From contig NZ_JNFA01000025.1 of the NCBI RefSeq assembly GCF_000766865.1, positions 124,001-188,000 on the forward strand: a stretch of DNA of 64,000 bases. The letters run 5' to 3'. The notes below the pieces were generated by a model, which was given only the letters and a program-made list of their open reading frames with translations, searched no databases and was not told the origin of the DNA. Below are positions 18,613 to 27,316 of this stretch, in pieces; position 1 is the first letter of the stretch; every line of letters begins with the position of its first letter. Made by a program: the position numbers and the translations under genes. This DNA is from Listeria booriae (GTDB lineage Bacteria; Bacillota; Bacilli; Lactobacillales; Listeriaceae).

Positions 18613-19794
18613 TTATAATGCGTTTTTGTAAATTTCACGGCTTACTTCTGGTGTTTGATCTCCACGTTCGGAAATCGCCGTCAAACCATGGCTTTCCAAT
18701 TGCGAAACAAGCGCATCCACCACTTCTTCACCCAGCTCATAATCGCTGAAATGCGTCGGAGCACCTAGAGATTCAAAGAAAGCACGCGTTTTATCAATCG
18801 CTGTTTGTACTTTTTCATCATCAGTTCCTTCTGTAATATGCCATACCCGTTCTGCGTATTGCAATAACTTGCCATATTTCTGCTCCTTACGAATCTCAAG
18901 CAACGAAGGCAACACAATCGCAAGCGTCCGCGCATGGTCAATATGATAAAGCGCCGTAATCTCATGACCTAAACTATGGCTCGCCCAGTCACCAGGAACC
19001 CCTTTATTTAGCGTTCCATTAAGCGCATATGTCGCTGTCCACATGAAGTTTGCTCGTAAATTATAATCATGATTCGATTCATCCACAACATCAGGACCGA
19101 TTTCAATCAATGTTTCAAGTAACCCTTCCGCAAAACGATCTTGCACCATCGCACCAACTGGATACGTCATATATTGTTCCATAATATGCACGAACGAATC
19201 AATAACACCGTTCGCCAATTGACGTTTCGGCAACGTATACGTAAGTTCCGGCTCAAGAATCGAGAACTGCGGGAAAGTAACCGCACTACCAAAACCAAGT
19301 TTCGCTTTTTTCGCAACAATGCTGACAACACCGCCACTGTTCATTTCAGAACCAGTCGCAGGAAGCGTTAAGACAGTACCAAACGGCAATGCTTTCGTAA
19401 TCGGAATTCCTTTTCCAATGCCACTACCAAAAATATGAATTGGCTCTTCATCGAAAAGTGCCGCAGCCGCAATGAATTTCGTTCCGTCAATAACAGAACC
19501 GCCGCCAACAGCAAGTAAGTAATCGAAACCTTCTTCTTTTACTAATTTCACCGCTTTAATTAACGTTTCATACGTAGGATTTGCCTCAATCCCGCCGAAC
19601 TCACCGAATGTATGCCCACTCAAAGCCTCGCGCACTTTCGCAAGCGTGCCAAAGCGTTCCACACTACCGCCACCATATAAAACAAGAACTTTCTTATTCG
19701 TTGGTACAAGCGTGCTAAGTTCCTTGATTCGATCTTTCCCAAATACGATACGCGTTGGATTGTAATAATCAAAATTTGCAATTTCTTTATTCAT
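18613..19794 (-). CDS. Iron-containing NAD(P)H-dependent alcohol dehydrogenase (butanol dehydrogenase type)
   Basis: 393 residues of the group III Fe-ADH family, close to YugJ/BdhA-type enzymes that reduce aldehydes to alcohols. Visible are the coenzyme segment VGGGSVIDGTKFIA, the metal-ligand helix DSFVHIMEQYMTYPV and the second His cluster SHSLGHEITALYHIDHA. AAGGA precedes the ATG. A cre-like sequence (19947-19961) lies in the upstream region, about 150 nt away, and would also be compatible with catabolite control, although its spacing fits the divergent promoter better. Confidence 0.92.
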   Translation of the reverse strand: MNKEIANFDYYNPTRIVFGKDRIKELSTLVPTNKKVLVLYGGGSVERFGTLAKVREALSGHTFGEFGGIEANPTYETLIKAVKLVKEEGFDYLLAVGGGSVIDGTKFIAAAALFDEEPIHIFGSGIGKGIPITKALPFGTVLTLPATGSEMNSGGVVSIVAKKAKLGFGSAVTFPQFSILEPELTYTLPKRQLANGVIDSFVHIMEQYMTYPVGAMVQDRFAEGLLETLIEIGPDVVDESNHDYNLRANFMWTATYALNGTLNKGVPGDWASHSLGHEITALYHIDHARTLAIVLPSLLEIRKEQKYGKLLQYAERVWHITEGTDDEKVQTAIDKTRAFFESLGAPTHFSDYELGEEVVDALVSQLESHGLTAISERGDQTPEVSREIYKNAL

Positions 19795-19946
19795 TTTGTC
19801 CTTACCTCGCTTTTCTCATTTTGTATTGTGGTGCTTTTCTTTGTTTCACACCAATACTTTACACTTATATACCCGTTATTACAAATGACTACACTTGATG
19901 ATAACGGGAAATGAATCCCGTCTCTACATTTTCTAAAATAGCCAGC

Positions 19947-20028
19947 AAGAAAGCGCTGTCTTTGAGAAATTTTTCCTTGATTTGTCCACACAAAATCTAC
20001 AGACAAAACCGCCTATATTTAGTATTCT
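19947..20028 (+). promoter_or_regulatory. Promoter of the shared TCTACA class, upstream of the folP-like gene
   Basis: The 340-nt gap 19795-20134 contains a cre-like box AAGAAAGCGCTGTCT (19947-19961, two mismatches to WTGNAANCGNWWNCW). After 34 nt comes TCTACA (19996-20001), and after 21 nt TATTCT (20023-20028) as -10. The same element order and spacings occur before the carbonic anhydrase and Ig-repeat genes. Predicted transcript start is near 20035, giving a leader of about 100 nt. Confidence 0.6.
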
Positions 20029-20077
20029 ATAGATAGACCTCTTCATCCCTTACACCTATAGATTACATGCTTGTTAG

Positions 20078-20112
20078 GCCGTCAATGGTTCCCTTCTGTT
20101 GACGGCTGTTTT
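20078..20112 (+). promoter_or_regulatory. Leader hairpin before the folP-like gene
   Basis: Perfect 8-bp stem GCCGTCAA/TTGACGGC (20078-20085 with 20099-20106) followed by TGTTTTA, ending 8 nt before AAAGGAG. It could be a weak intrinsic terminator/attenuator or an RNA-stabilising structure. Confidence 0.45.
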
Positions 20113-20134
20113 ATGTAGAGAAAGGAGTAACACG

Positions 20135-20944
20135 ATGCATAAAAAGTGGAAAAAACATGATCTTAGCTTGATAATGGGTATTTTAAATATTACGCCTGAT
20201 TCCTTTTTTGATGGAGGAAAGTATATGAAAGTACAACACGCCGTTGCCCGTGCGATAGAAATAGCAAATAATGGAGCCTCTATCATAGATATCGGTGGCA
20301 TATCAACACGCCCTGGTTTTTCTGAAGTTAGTATCGAGGAAGAACGACGCCGGGTCATTCCTATTATTAAAGCTGTACGCCAAGCTTTACCCGACATATG
20401 GATATCCCTAGACTCTTGGCGTAGCGAAGTTGCTGAAGAAGGTATTTTAGCAGGCGTTAATTTCTTAAATGACCAATGGGGAGCAAAATATGATCCTAAA
20501 ATGGCGCAACTTGCCGCAAAATACGATTTACCAATCTGCTTAATGCATAATCGACAAAATGCGAACTACACAGACTTCCTATCAGACGTAAAAAATGATT
20601 TACGAGAGAGCGTTCAAATCTGTCAAAAAGCAGGGCTGGCCAAAAGAAATATTATTCTTGATCCAGGTATCGAATTTGCCAAAACGCCAGAGCAAGATTT
20701 AGAAGTCATCCGCCGAATCGACGAAATTGTTGACTTAGGTTTTGAAGTGTTACTTGCCGCGAGCAGAAAATCTACTATCGGAAAAGTACTAGACCTACCG
20801 GTGAATCAAAGAATGGAAGGAACAGGTGCTACTACTGTGTACGCCATTTCAAAAGGATGTAGCATCGTGCGTGTGCATGATGTGAAAGCAATGTATCGCA
20901 TGGCACGTATGACAGATGGCATCATGGGGAAAATCCCATTATAA
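20135..20944 (+). CDS. folP: Dihydropteroate synthase-like protein
   Basis: 269 residues of the pterin-binding TIM-barrel family, which condenses p-aminobenzoate with 6-hydroxymethyl-dihydropterin pyrophosphate. Visible motifs are MGILNITPDSFFDGGKY, DIGGISTRPG, DSWRSEVAEEGI, LDPGIEFAKTPEQDL, SRKSTIG and IVRVHDVK. Deviations from the usual consensus are noticeable: GISTRPG instead of GESTRPG and EFAKT instead of GFGKT. AAAGGAG precedes the ATG at 20135; upstream in-frame codons lack a ribosome site. No other folate gene is nearby, and Listeria normally has folP inside a folate operon elsewhere, so this is probably a paralogue. It lies next to the exopolysaccharide operon and shares its promoter class. 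Confidence 0.85.
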   Translation: MHKKWKKHDLSLIMGILNITPDSFFDGGKYMKVQHAVARAIEIANNGASIIDIGGISTRPGFSEVSIEEERRRVIPIIKAVRQALPDIWISLDSWRSEVAEEGILAGVNFLNDQWGAKYDPKMAQLAAKYDLPICLMHNRQNANYTDFLSDVKNDLRESVQICQKAGLAKRNIILDPGIEFAKTPEQDLEVIRRIDEIVDLGFEVLLAASRKSTIGKVLDLPVNQRMEGTGATTVYAISKGCSIVRVHDVKAMYRMARMTDGIMGKIPL

Positions 20945-20966
20945 GACAACTCGAATCACAAGAAAT

Positions 20967-21015
20967 AAAGGAAGGATATATCTTTGCAGCAATTAGCAAT
21001 ATATCCTTCCTTTTT
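20967..21015. terminator. Bidirectional terminator between folP-like gene and the exopolysaccharide operon
   Basis: Perfect 15-bp stem (20967-20981 with 20999-21013) flanked by A's on the left and T's on the right. It ends both convergent transcripts. Confidence 0.88.
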
Positions 21016-21074
21016 AAACGTCTAGAAACACAGTGTACCGCTATTCTTAAACAAATGAGAATCATAAGCTCCAA

Positions 21075-22496
21075 TCATGACATGTCCACTTTTTCCCCGT
21101 GTGTTTTATTCCTATACAAATCCCGAAGCTGATGAAATAGAGAGAAATAAAATAAACCGATACATATCAAAACCCCAATATTCACTAGCACGCTATAATA
21201 ATCAAAAAAAGTATTATAAAAAGCCACCAAAAAAAGAAGTACCACTGTACAAAGCTGCTTCGTAAGAGCAATTCCTTCCCACTCCCTGTTGGAAAGGACG
21301 GAACGCAATACATAGTAAATAAAATAAGCAATTCCCATACTAAGCGCTGCCCCCTTCGCCCCATAATAAGGAACCAAATACAGTGCCAATGTTATATTGG
21401 TAATTATCGCTCCAATCGAAACATATATATTCAAATATGTTTTCCGACTAAACACAATCCCCAAAGTCGTTGTTTCACTAATCGTATAGAGAATCGGCAC
21501 AAAACATAAAAACGGAAAAATACTGACCGCACCCTGGTAAGCATCCGTAAAAACAAACATAATAGCTGGCTTAAAAATAAGAATTCCAATAAAAAGAAAC
21601 GAAAATCCACCGGCAACAATATCACTCACCAATTGAAAATGCTGTATACTCCGTTTCTCCGCATACCACCGATACGCTGTCGGTACCCAAAAACTTGTAA
21701 AACTCATCTGTACAATCTTCAATAAGCTAGCAATTTTAAAAGCTGCCGTATATAAACCAAGCTCCGTATACGTTGAGCGCAAGCCAATAATGAAACGATC
21801 ACTTATTGTAAAAACCGCCTCAATAGCGAGCGCAATAAACACTGGAAAACCAAAAGTCCACATCTTCCGAATCATTTGCCTATCTATTTTAAAATTCGCT
21901 ACATTTAAAAGCGGCAAACAAAGCAGTACAATAACACAGTCACCAAGCATCTGCCCAATTAAAGTGCCATAAACAACAACCGTAAAATCTCTATCCCCAA
22001 ATAAAATCAGCAAAACCGTGACGCCCAACACAAATACCCGAATAATAAACGTTAAAAAGGAGTATAGTTTCGCCTTTTCTTCCATCCGAATAGATAGTAG
22101 GCAAAACCGCTCCAAAATAAGCGTAAACATACTAATACAAAGCAAGTAAATAGGTAACTGCATCGACTCATCTTGAAAAAGCCACATTGCTAGCTCTTTC
22201 CGAAATAAAATCGCGATGACACTAAGCAATGTGGACATTAACAATGGAACAAACATGGCATTATGAATTAAATTTTTCTTATCTTTATTTTCATGATAAT
22301 CACGTGTATATGCTTGATCAAAGCCCAAATACAGATACACAGTTAAAAATGTCTGCACCATAATAAACATACTTGCTCTCCCATATTCATCAGGCGACAC
22401 AAAGTAAGTCGTAATTGGTACAGTAATAAAAGAGATAAGCGCGCCCGCTATTGGCCCAAGTGAGAAATAAAAAAAACGTGTCAACGTATTTTTCAT
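21075..22496 (-). CDS. Polysaccharide repeat-unit flippase (Wzx-like, MOP superfamily)
   Basis: 473 residues with about 12-14 membrane helices and few charged residues between them. The N-terminal FFYFSLGPIAGALISFITVPITTYFVSPDEYGRASMF-type start is typical of oligosaccharide flippases. It would turn the undecaprenyl-linked repeat unit to the outer face of the membrane for the Wzy-like polymerase encoded at 31103-32515. It is the last gene of the exopolysaccharide operon, and the ribosome site is weak. A bidirectional terminator follows 60 nt downstream. Confidence 0.88.
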   Translation of the reverse strand: MKNTLTRFFYFSLGPIAGALISFITVPITTYFVSPDEYGRASMFIMVQTFLTVYLYLGFDQAYTRDYHENKDKKNLIHNAMFVPLLMSTLLSVIAILFRKELAMWLFQDESMQLPIYLLCISMFTLILERFCLLSIRMEEKAKLYSFLTFIIRVFVLGVTVLLILFGDRDFTVVVYGTLIGQMLGDCVIVLLCLPLLNVANFKIDRQMIRKMWTFGFPVFIALAIEAVFTISDRFIIGLRSTYTELGLYTAAFKIASLLKIVQMSFTSFWVPTAYRWYAEKRSIQHFQLVSDIVAGGFSFLFIGILIFKPAIMFVFTDAYQGAVSIFPFLCFVPILYTISETTTLGIVFSRKTYLNIYVSIGAIITNITLALYLVPYYGAKGAALSMGIAYFIYYVLRSVLSNREWEGIALTKQLCTVVLLFLVAFYNTFFDYYSVLVNIGVLICIGLFYFSLFHQLRDLYRNKTHGEKVDMS

Positions 22497-22589
22497 CTAC
22501 TATTACCAATTTTTCGTTGTTCTTTCATTCATTTCATACCTCTTTCTTCAAGTCGCTCATACGTTTCATAAATATCTATAAAACGTATC

Positions 22590-23753
22590 CTAATTTTCAC
22601 GATCTACTTTATTAGCCAGCAATTGGGCAAGCAGTTCTTTAATAACATACGCTTGTTGTGATTCAGACATCGATGAGCCTGATGGTAAGCATAGTACTTC
22701 TTGAAAAAGTTGCTCGCTAACATTTTGCTCATGTGCCTGATAACACTCTGCGCCTGCAAAAGATGGTTGCAAATGCAGTGGATTCCACATCATTCTTACT
22801 TCAACTCCAACCGCTTCCATCCGTTGAACTATTTCCATTGTGGATAATGCTATTTTCTCAAAATCTAATCTAATCGCAGACAACCAACAATTTGGAACTG
22901 TTTGAGCTAAAACTGGCATCATAGATACACCATCAATTTCGGAAAATGCTGTTTCGTACCTTTTAAAAATAGCTTGGCGTTTAGCAATATGACTGTCCAA
23001 TACTTCCATCTGTCCCATCCCAATACCCGCTAATACATTGCTAAGCCTGTAGTTATAGCCAATTTTTTTATGCAAATAAAACATTGCTTGTTCTTTTGCC
23101 TGTGTTGCTAGTTTAAACGCCTTTTTACGTGTGGTTTCTTTTTTGCTAAGAAGCATGCCTCCGCCTGATGTTGTGATGATTTTATTGCCATTGAAAGAAT
23201 AGATTCCCATTTCGCCAAGCGTTCCTGTCATTTGATTTTTATAGGTGCTACCTAATGACTCCGCTGCGTCTTCAATTAGTGGAACATCATATTTGTCACA
23301 AATCGACTGAATCGTGTCTAAATCAGCTACTAGTCCTAATAAATGGACTACTATTACTGCTTTAGGCAATCTATTTCTCTGTGCGGCGTATTCCATCGCG
23401 TTTCCCAATGCAATAGGACACATATTCCACGATTTCTCATCAGAATCAATAAATACTGGTTCTGCGCCAACATATACAATTGGATTCGCACTTGCTGCAA
23501 AAGTTAATGTCGAACAAAAAACGGTGTCTCCTCTTGTCACGCCTAAGGTAAGCAGGGCTAAATGAATAGCAGCCGTTCCTGAATTCAGCGCCAATACGTG
23601 TTCTGCCTTTGTATAATGCTTCATTTTTTGCTCAAAGCTGTCGACATTAGCGCCTAGTGGAGCAATCCAATTTGTTTTAAAAGCTCCGTTTACATAGTGC
23701 TGCTCCGTGCCTCCCATATGTGGCGGAGATAGAAAGATTTTCCCTTCATTCAC
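22590..23753 (-). CDS. DegT/DnrJ/EryC1/StrS-family PLP-dependent sugar aminotransferase
   Basis: 387 residues. The PLP lysine lies in YSFNGNKIITTSGGGML (about residue 185). ALNSGTAAIHLAL, LIEDAAESLG and the N-terminal sugar-binding region are also visible. It resembles EpsN/PglE-type enzymes that aminate the 4-keto group of UDP-4-keto-6-deoxy-GlcNAc. The dehydratase needed to make that substrate is at 27317-28747, so together they likely make a UDP-4-amino-4,6-dideoxy sugar. No N-acetyltransferase partner (EpsM/PglD) was found in the operon. ATG overlaps the preceding glycosyltransferase stop by 4 nt. Confidence 0.88.
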   Translation of the reverse strand: MNEGKIFLSPPHMGGTEQHYVNGAFKTNWIAPLGANVDSFEQKMKHYTKAEHVLALNSGTAAIHLALLTLGVTRGDTVFCSTLTFAASANPIVYVGAEPVFIDSDEKSWNMCPIALGNAMEYAAQRNRLPKAVIVVHLLGLVADLDTIQSICDKYDVPLIEDAAESLGSTYKNQMTGTLGEMGIYSFNGNKIITTSGGGMLLSKKETTRKKAFKLATQAKEQAMFYLHKKIGYNYRLSNVLAGIGMGQMEVLDSHIAKRQAIFKRYETAFSEIDGVSMMPVLAQTVPNCWLSAIRLDFEKIALSTMEIVQRMEAVGVEVRMMWNPLHLQPSFAGAECYQAHEQNVSEQLFQEVLCLPSGSSMSESQQAYVIKELLAQLLANKVDREN

Positions 23754-24934
23754 AACATAGTCGTCCTCTCTTTTCTAATATTTTGCAAAATATTGTTTAA
23801 TTTATCTAGCAAGTCTTCTTTTTTATACTGTGTGGCTAATTGTTCGACATACTGCTGGACTTCCTTGTAGTTTTTTTTATGGGTGCTTAAGTTTTCAAGA
23901 TATAGCCGGAGTCCATCTAGATTTTCATAATCAAAACCTTGGCCAGCTTTGAATTCACGCATTACTTTGTCTTGCCAACCTTTGTAATTAATTAATGTCG
24001 GCTTCCCTGCAGCCCAGAAATCAAATAGCTTATTTTGACTATTGCGATTTAGTATTTCTTTATTTCGAACAAAACACATACCAACATCGCTCATCGTCAT
24101 TAAGGTATGCGCCTCCTTTTTTGAGACAGCATCTAGGAATAGAACATTGCTTAGCTTTGCTAGCTTGGCTTCTCTCACTAGCTTTGGTTTTTCTTTGCCG
24201 TCGCCAACAATGACATAGAGAATTTTGTCATGTGTTGTGTTCTCGGCTAGCTTCAAAATATAGTCAATATGATTCACGAAACCGATGGTACCAGCGTATA
24301 GGCTAATAAATTTATTTTGCAATTGTGGATATTTTGTGTAAAGCTGAATTTGATCCGTGACACTGATGGCCTTAAATCTATTGATATCTGCGAAATTGGT
24401 GATTACCTCGATATGATCTGGATGGATGCCTTTTTGTACGATATCCATTTTCATTCCTTCAGACAGGGCAATAATTTTATCTGCTTTGTTGTAAATACCA
24501 GACTCTATTCGGAAAAGTATCTTGATTAGAAAGTTATTTTTAATAATGCCTAACTGGATTGGCACGTCTGGCCACAAATCACGGACTTCGAAGACAAAGG
24601 CACATTTTTTTATGTTTGCTACCCATTTTCCAACAAGGCCAACTGTTAGAGGAGTAGATGTGGCATAAACCATGTCGATATCTTTTTCTCGAAGCGCGTA
24701 AAACAAGCTTTTTAGCATGTAGATTAAAAAGGAGAAAATCCTGCGAATATAACCGTATTCTTGGCGATAAGGTGTTTTTGTTGAGATAATTGTAATGCCT
24801 TCACAAGAAGATACCTCATTTCCAGTAATCATTGTCACCTGATGTCCCTCAGAAACAAGCTTTTTGGCAATTTCATACGATCTTGTTCCACCTTTATCCT
24901 TCTCAAAATACTGATGTAAGTAGACTACTTTCAT
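23750..24934 (-). CDS. Glycosyltransferase family 4 (WbuB-like)
   Basis: 394 residues, GT-B fold, retaining. The N-terminal KVVYLHQYFEKDKGGTRSYEIAKKLVSEGH is the acceptor-domain start typical of WbuB-type enzymes. The C-terminal donor domain has VIVGDGKEKPKL and the E-x7-E-like region around NRNSQNKLFDFWAAGKP. It adds a sugar to the lipid-linked repeat unit at the inner membrane face. It starts by ATGA overlap with the preceding glycosyltransferase and overlaps the aminotransferase at its end. Donor and linkage cannot be predicted. Confidence 0.86.
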   Translation of the reverse strand: MKVVYLHQYFEKDKGGTRSYEIAKKLVSEGHQVTMITGNEVSSCEGITIISTKTPYRQEYGYIRRIFSFLIYMLKSLFYALREKDIDMVYATSTPLTVGLVGKWVANIKKCAFVFEVRDLWPDVPIQLGIIKNNFLIKILFRIESGIYNKADKIIALSEGMKMDIVQKGIHPDHIEVITNFADINRFKAISVTDQIQLYTKYPQLQNKFISLYAGTIGFVNHIDYILKLAENTTHDKILYVIVGDGKEKPKLVREAKLAKLSNVLFLDAVSKKEAHTLMTMSDVGMCFVRNKEILNRNSQNKLFDFWAAGKPTLINYKGWQDKVMREFKAGQGFDYENLDGLRLYLENLSTHKKNYKEVQQYVEQLATQYKKEDLLDKLNNILQNIRKERTTML

Positions 24935-26064
24935 AATGTCACATCCTCAAAATTCGTATAGAAAGAAATCAATTTTTCTTCTTCTGTTTGCCAATTATAA
25001 GCTTCTTGAAAAGCACGGAAGCCACATTCACCCATTTCTTTTGCAACCTGTCTATTCTCTATAAAAAATAAAGCTTGATTTACGACGGCATCTAAGTTAC
25101 TCGTTTTGGCCGATATACCGCATGGATAACGCTTCAAATCTTCTTGCATCAGAAAATCTGAAACGATAAATGGTATTCCTGCAGCCATATATTCCATACA
25201 TTTCGTTGGTTTGCATCCTCGAAAATTCGCATTGTCAAGAAGTAAAGACAGGCCAACATGCGAGGTTTGTAAAATCTGAAATGCTTCGTCAAATTTTTTA
25301 GGTCCTTCAAAAGAAATCCACTTGCTGACGCCTCTTAACTCTACTTCTGCTTTAAAAATTTCTACTTCCTTTCCCGTTCCTATTATCCGAATTCGAAAAT
25401 CATCGCGCTTAGCAGCCAGTTTCTCCGCCAAGTCAATCATCAAGCGCGCCCCTCGCAATTCGGAAATGCTCCCTATATACACAAACGTAAATACATCACT
25501 TTTTGGGAGCGCCTGAGATTCCGACCTGATTGCTGGGTAATTGTATACGTCCACTGTTGGACATGTTAAATTCGGATAGTTTTCGTGGTAATGTTCTTCT
25601 GCAAAAATAACACCATCACATGATTGCATCAGGTTTTTCTCCATTATTTGATATGGGCGCTTCATTATCTTACGGAAAATACTTGGAATTGCTTGTTTAG
25701 AGGCAATAATTTGCGGCACATTTTCATGCATATCATAAATAATAATCGGTGCTATCGGCATTCTTTTTTTGATAAACCATGCTAACAGTAACAGCTCTGG
25801 ATCATGTAAATGGATAACGTCTGGTTTTTCGGATTGAATCTTCTGCCATATGCGTTGCCAATTCTTATATCGCTCTAATCTAGGAAGTTTAGGTAATACA
25901 TGAATACTTATTGGTGTGTCAATATTTGTACTCACTTGATTTTGAACAGCAATGTGTGTCACTTGATAATCAAGATTTTCAGCGATGGAGGTTGCTTCTC
26001 GAAAAAAAATACGCGTGTCACTCCATGGATGCACAGAGCTAATATTAAACATTTTTTTGAGCAT
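24931..26064 (-). CDS. Glycosyltransferase family 4
   Basis: 377 residues, GT-B fold. Features are the N-terminal SSVHPWSDTRIFFREA, HLHDPELLLLAWF and a donor domain with RIRIIGTGKEVE and GCKPTKCMEYMAAGIPFIVSD. AGGAGG lies 8 nt before the ATG at 26064, which supports this start despite a 20-nt overlap with the upstream glycosyltransferase. It acts in repeat-unit assembly; sugar specificity is unknown. Confidence 0.85.
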   Translation of the reverse strand: MLKKMFNISSVHPWSDTRIFFREATSIAENLDYQVTHIAVQNQVSTNIDTPISIHVLPKLPRLERYKNWQRIWQKIQSEKPDVIHLHDPELLLLAWFIKKRMPIAPIIIYDMHENVPQIIASKQAIPSIFRKIMKRPYQIMEKNLMQSCDGVIFAEEHYHENYPNLTCPTVDVYNYPAIRSESQALPKSDVFTFVYIGSISELRGARLMIDLAEKLAAKRDDFRIRIIGTGKEVEIFKAEVELRGVSKWISFEGPKKFDEAFQILQTSHVGLSLLLDNANFRGCKPTKCMEYMAAGIPFIVSDFLMQEDLKRYPCGISAKTSNLDAVVNQALFFIENRQVAKEMGECGFRAFQEAYNWQTEEEKLISFYTNFEDVTL

Positions 26065-27286
26065 GTACTATTCCTCCTGCGCATGAAGCAATAAGCGTGT
26101 CATTCAATTTTTTAATATTAAACTCATGATGTATTTTATTTCTCGCCTGCTCAGAAATTTGCGCCCAGATTTCTGGATGATGGATCACTTCTATAATTTT
26201 TTCAATCGTTTCTGGCACGCTGTCCTCTGCCACAAGCCATCCATGTTTATTATTTGTAATCAATTCTGGAATGCCACTATGATGTGTTGAAATAACCAAC
26301 TTACCACGCGCCATCGTTTCCATTAAAGCGACCGGCACGCCCTCCTTATCGCCATCTGAAGCCGTTTTACTTAATTGTAAGACAAAATCAGCTTTTTCAA
26401 TGGCTTGCTTAACTTCCGTCTGTGACTGCCAGCCTAGCAATGTTACTTCTTTTTCTAGGTTTTTATTGATAATAAGTGCTTCTAAATCGTTTCTTAGCGC
26501 CCCTTCACCAATGATTTCTAGCGATATTCGCAAACCTCTTTTTTTTAGTTCATACATCGTTTTGATAGCGACATCCATACCTTTTTTTTCCGTTAAACGC
26601 CCTATGGAAAGGAAATTGACTGTTTCACCTAATCCAGAAGGCTTTACTGGATGAAATTTGTCTAGATCAATCCCCATTCGGTGTACTTGAATCTGTTCAG
26701 AATTTGCACCATATGCTTTTAATAAACGTGCGAATTGGTGACTCACTGGTAGTAGCTTGATATCTGCAGCAAATAAGCTATCATATACGTTACTCCCATG
26801 CTTTTTTACAAATGTCGTAACATCATTTCCATGAAAAAATGTCATGACGTTTTCGGGTAATAGCTTTTGATTCTGCAAATAAGCAGCAATAATACCGCTT
26901 GGACCATAATGACAAATAACGGCGTCGAATTTTTGTCTTTTAAGAAAATACGGCAAAGCGTATAAAAATCGTACGGTAAAAATCATCTTGCCATACTTTC
27001 TATAATTAAATGCCTGACATGTTGCTTTTGGTGCCTTCCAAATACTTTTGGATGCTATTTTCAAGCCACCGATGAGACGTTGACTTTTCACCGAATTATT
27101 ATTTAAAAAATAAGTCTTTTCTAATAAACTGTATTTTTCTATTTCAGGATGATTTTTTTCATTGTTTACCTTATTCCATGCCACTATCTCAACGTCGACT
27201 CCTCTATCAATGAACCCCGTAATTTGATTCAAAATAAACGTTTCCGATAAAGCTGGAAATGAAGATATTAAAAATAGTACTCGCAT
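26045..27286 (-). CDS. Glycosyltransferase family 4 (colanic-acid WcaL/AmsK-like)
   Basis: 413 residues, GT-B fold. The start VLFLISSFPALSETFILNQI is typical of WcaL/AmsK-type transferases. The donor half shows LSIGRLTEKKGMDVAI, EIIGEGALRNDLE and SDGDKEGVPVALMETMARGK with the conserved glutamates. It belongs to the exopolysaccharide operon, 30 nt after the dehydratase gene, and overlaps the next glycosyltransferase by 20 nt. GAGAGGAAGG serves as ribosome site. Confidence 0.87.
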   Translation of the reverse strand: MRVLFLISSFPALSETFILNQITGFIDRGVDVEIVAWNKVNNEKNHPEIEKYSLLEKTYFLNNNSVKSQRLIGGLKIASKSIWKAPKATCQAFNYRKYGKMIFTVRFLYALPYFLKRQKFDAVICHYGPSGIIAAYLQNQKLLPENVMTFFHGNDVTTFVKKHGSNVYDSLFAADIKLLPVSHQFARLLKAYGANSEQIQVHRMGIDLDKFHPVKPSGLGETVNFLSIGRLTEKKGMDVAIKTMYELKKRGLRISLEIIGEGALRNDLEALIINKNLEKEVTLLGWQSQTEVKQAIEKADFVLQLSKTASDGDKEGVPVALMETMARGKLVISTHHSGIPELITNNKHGWLVAEDSVPETIEKIIEVIHHPEIWAQISEQARNKIHHEFNIKKLNDTLIASCAGGIVHAQKNV

Positions 27287-27316
27287 ATTTTATACCTTCC
27301 TCTCATTATTTTAGAA

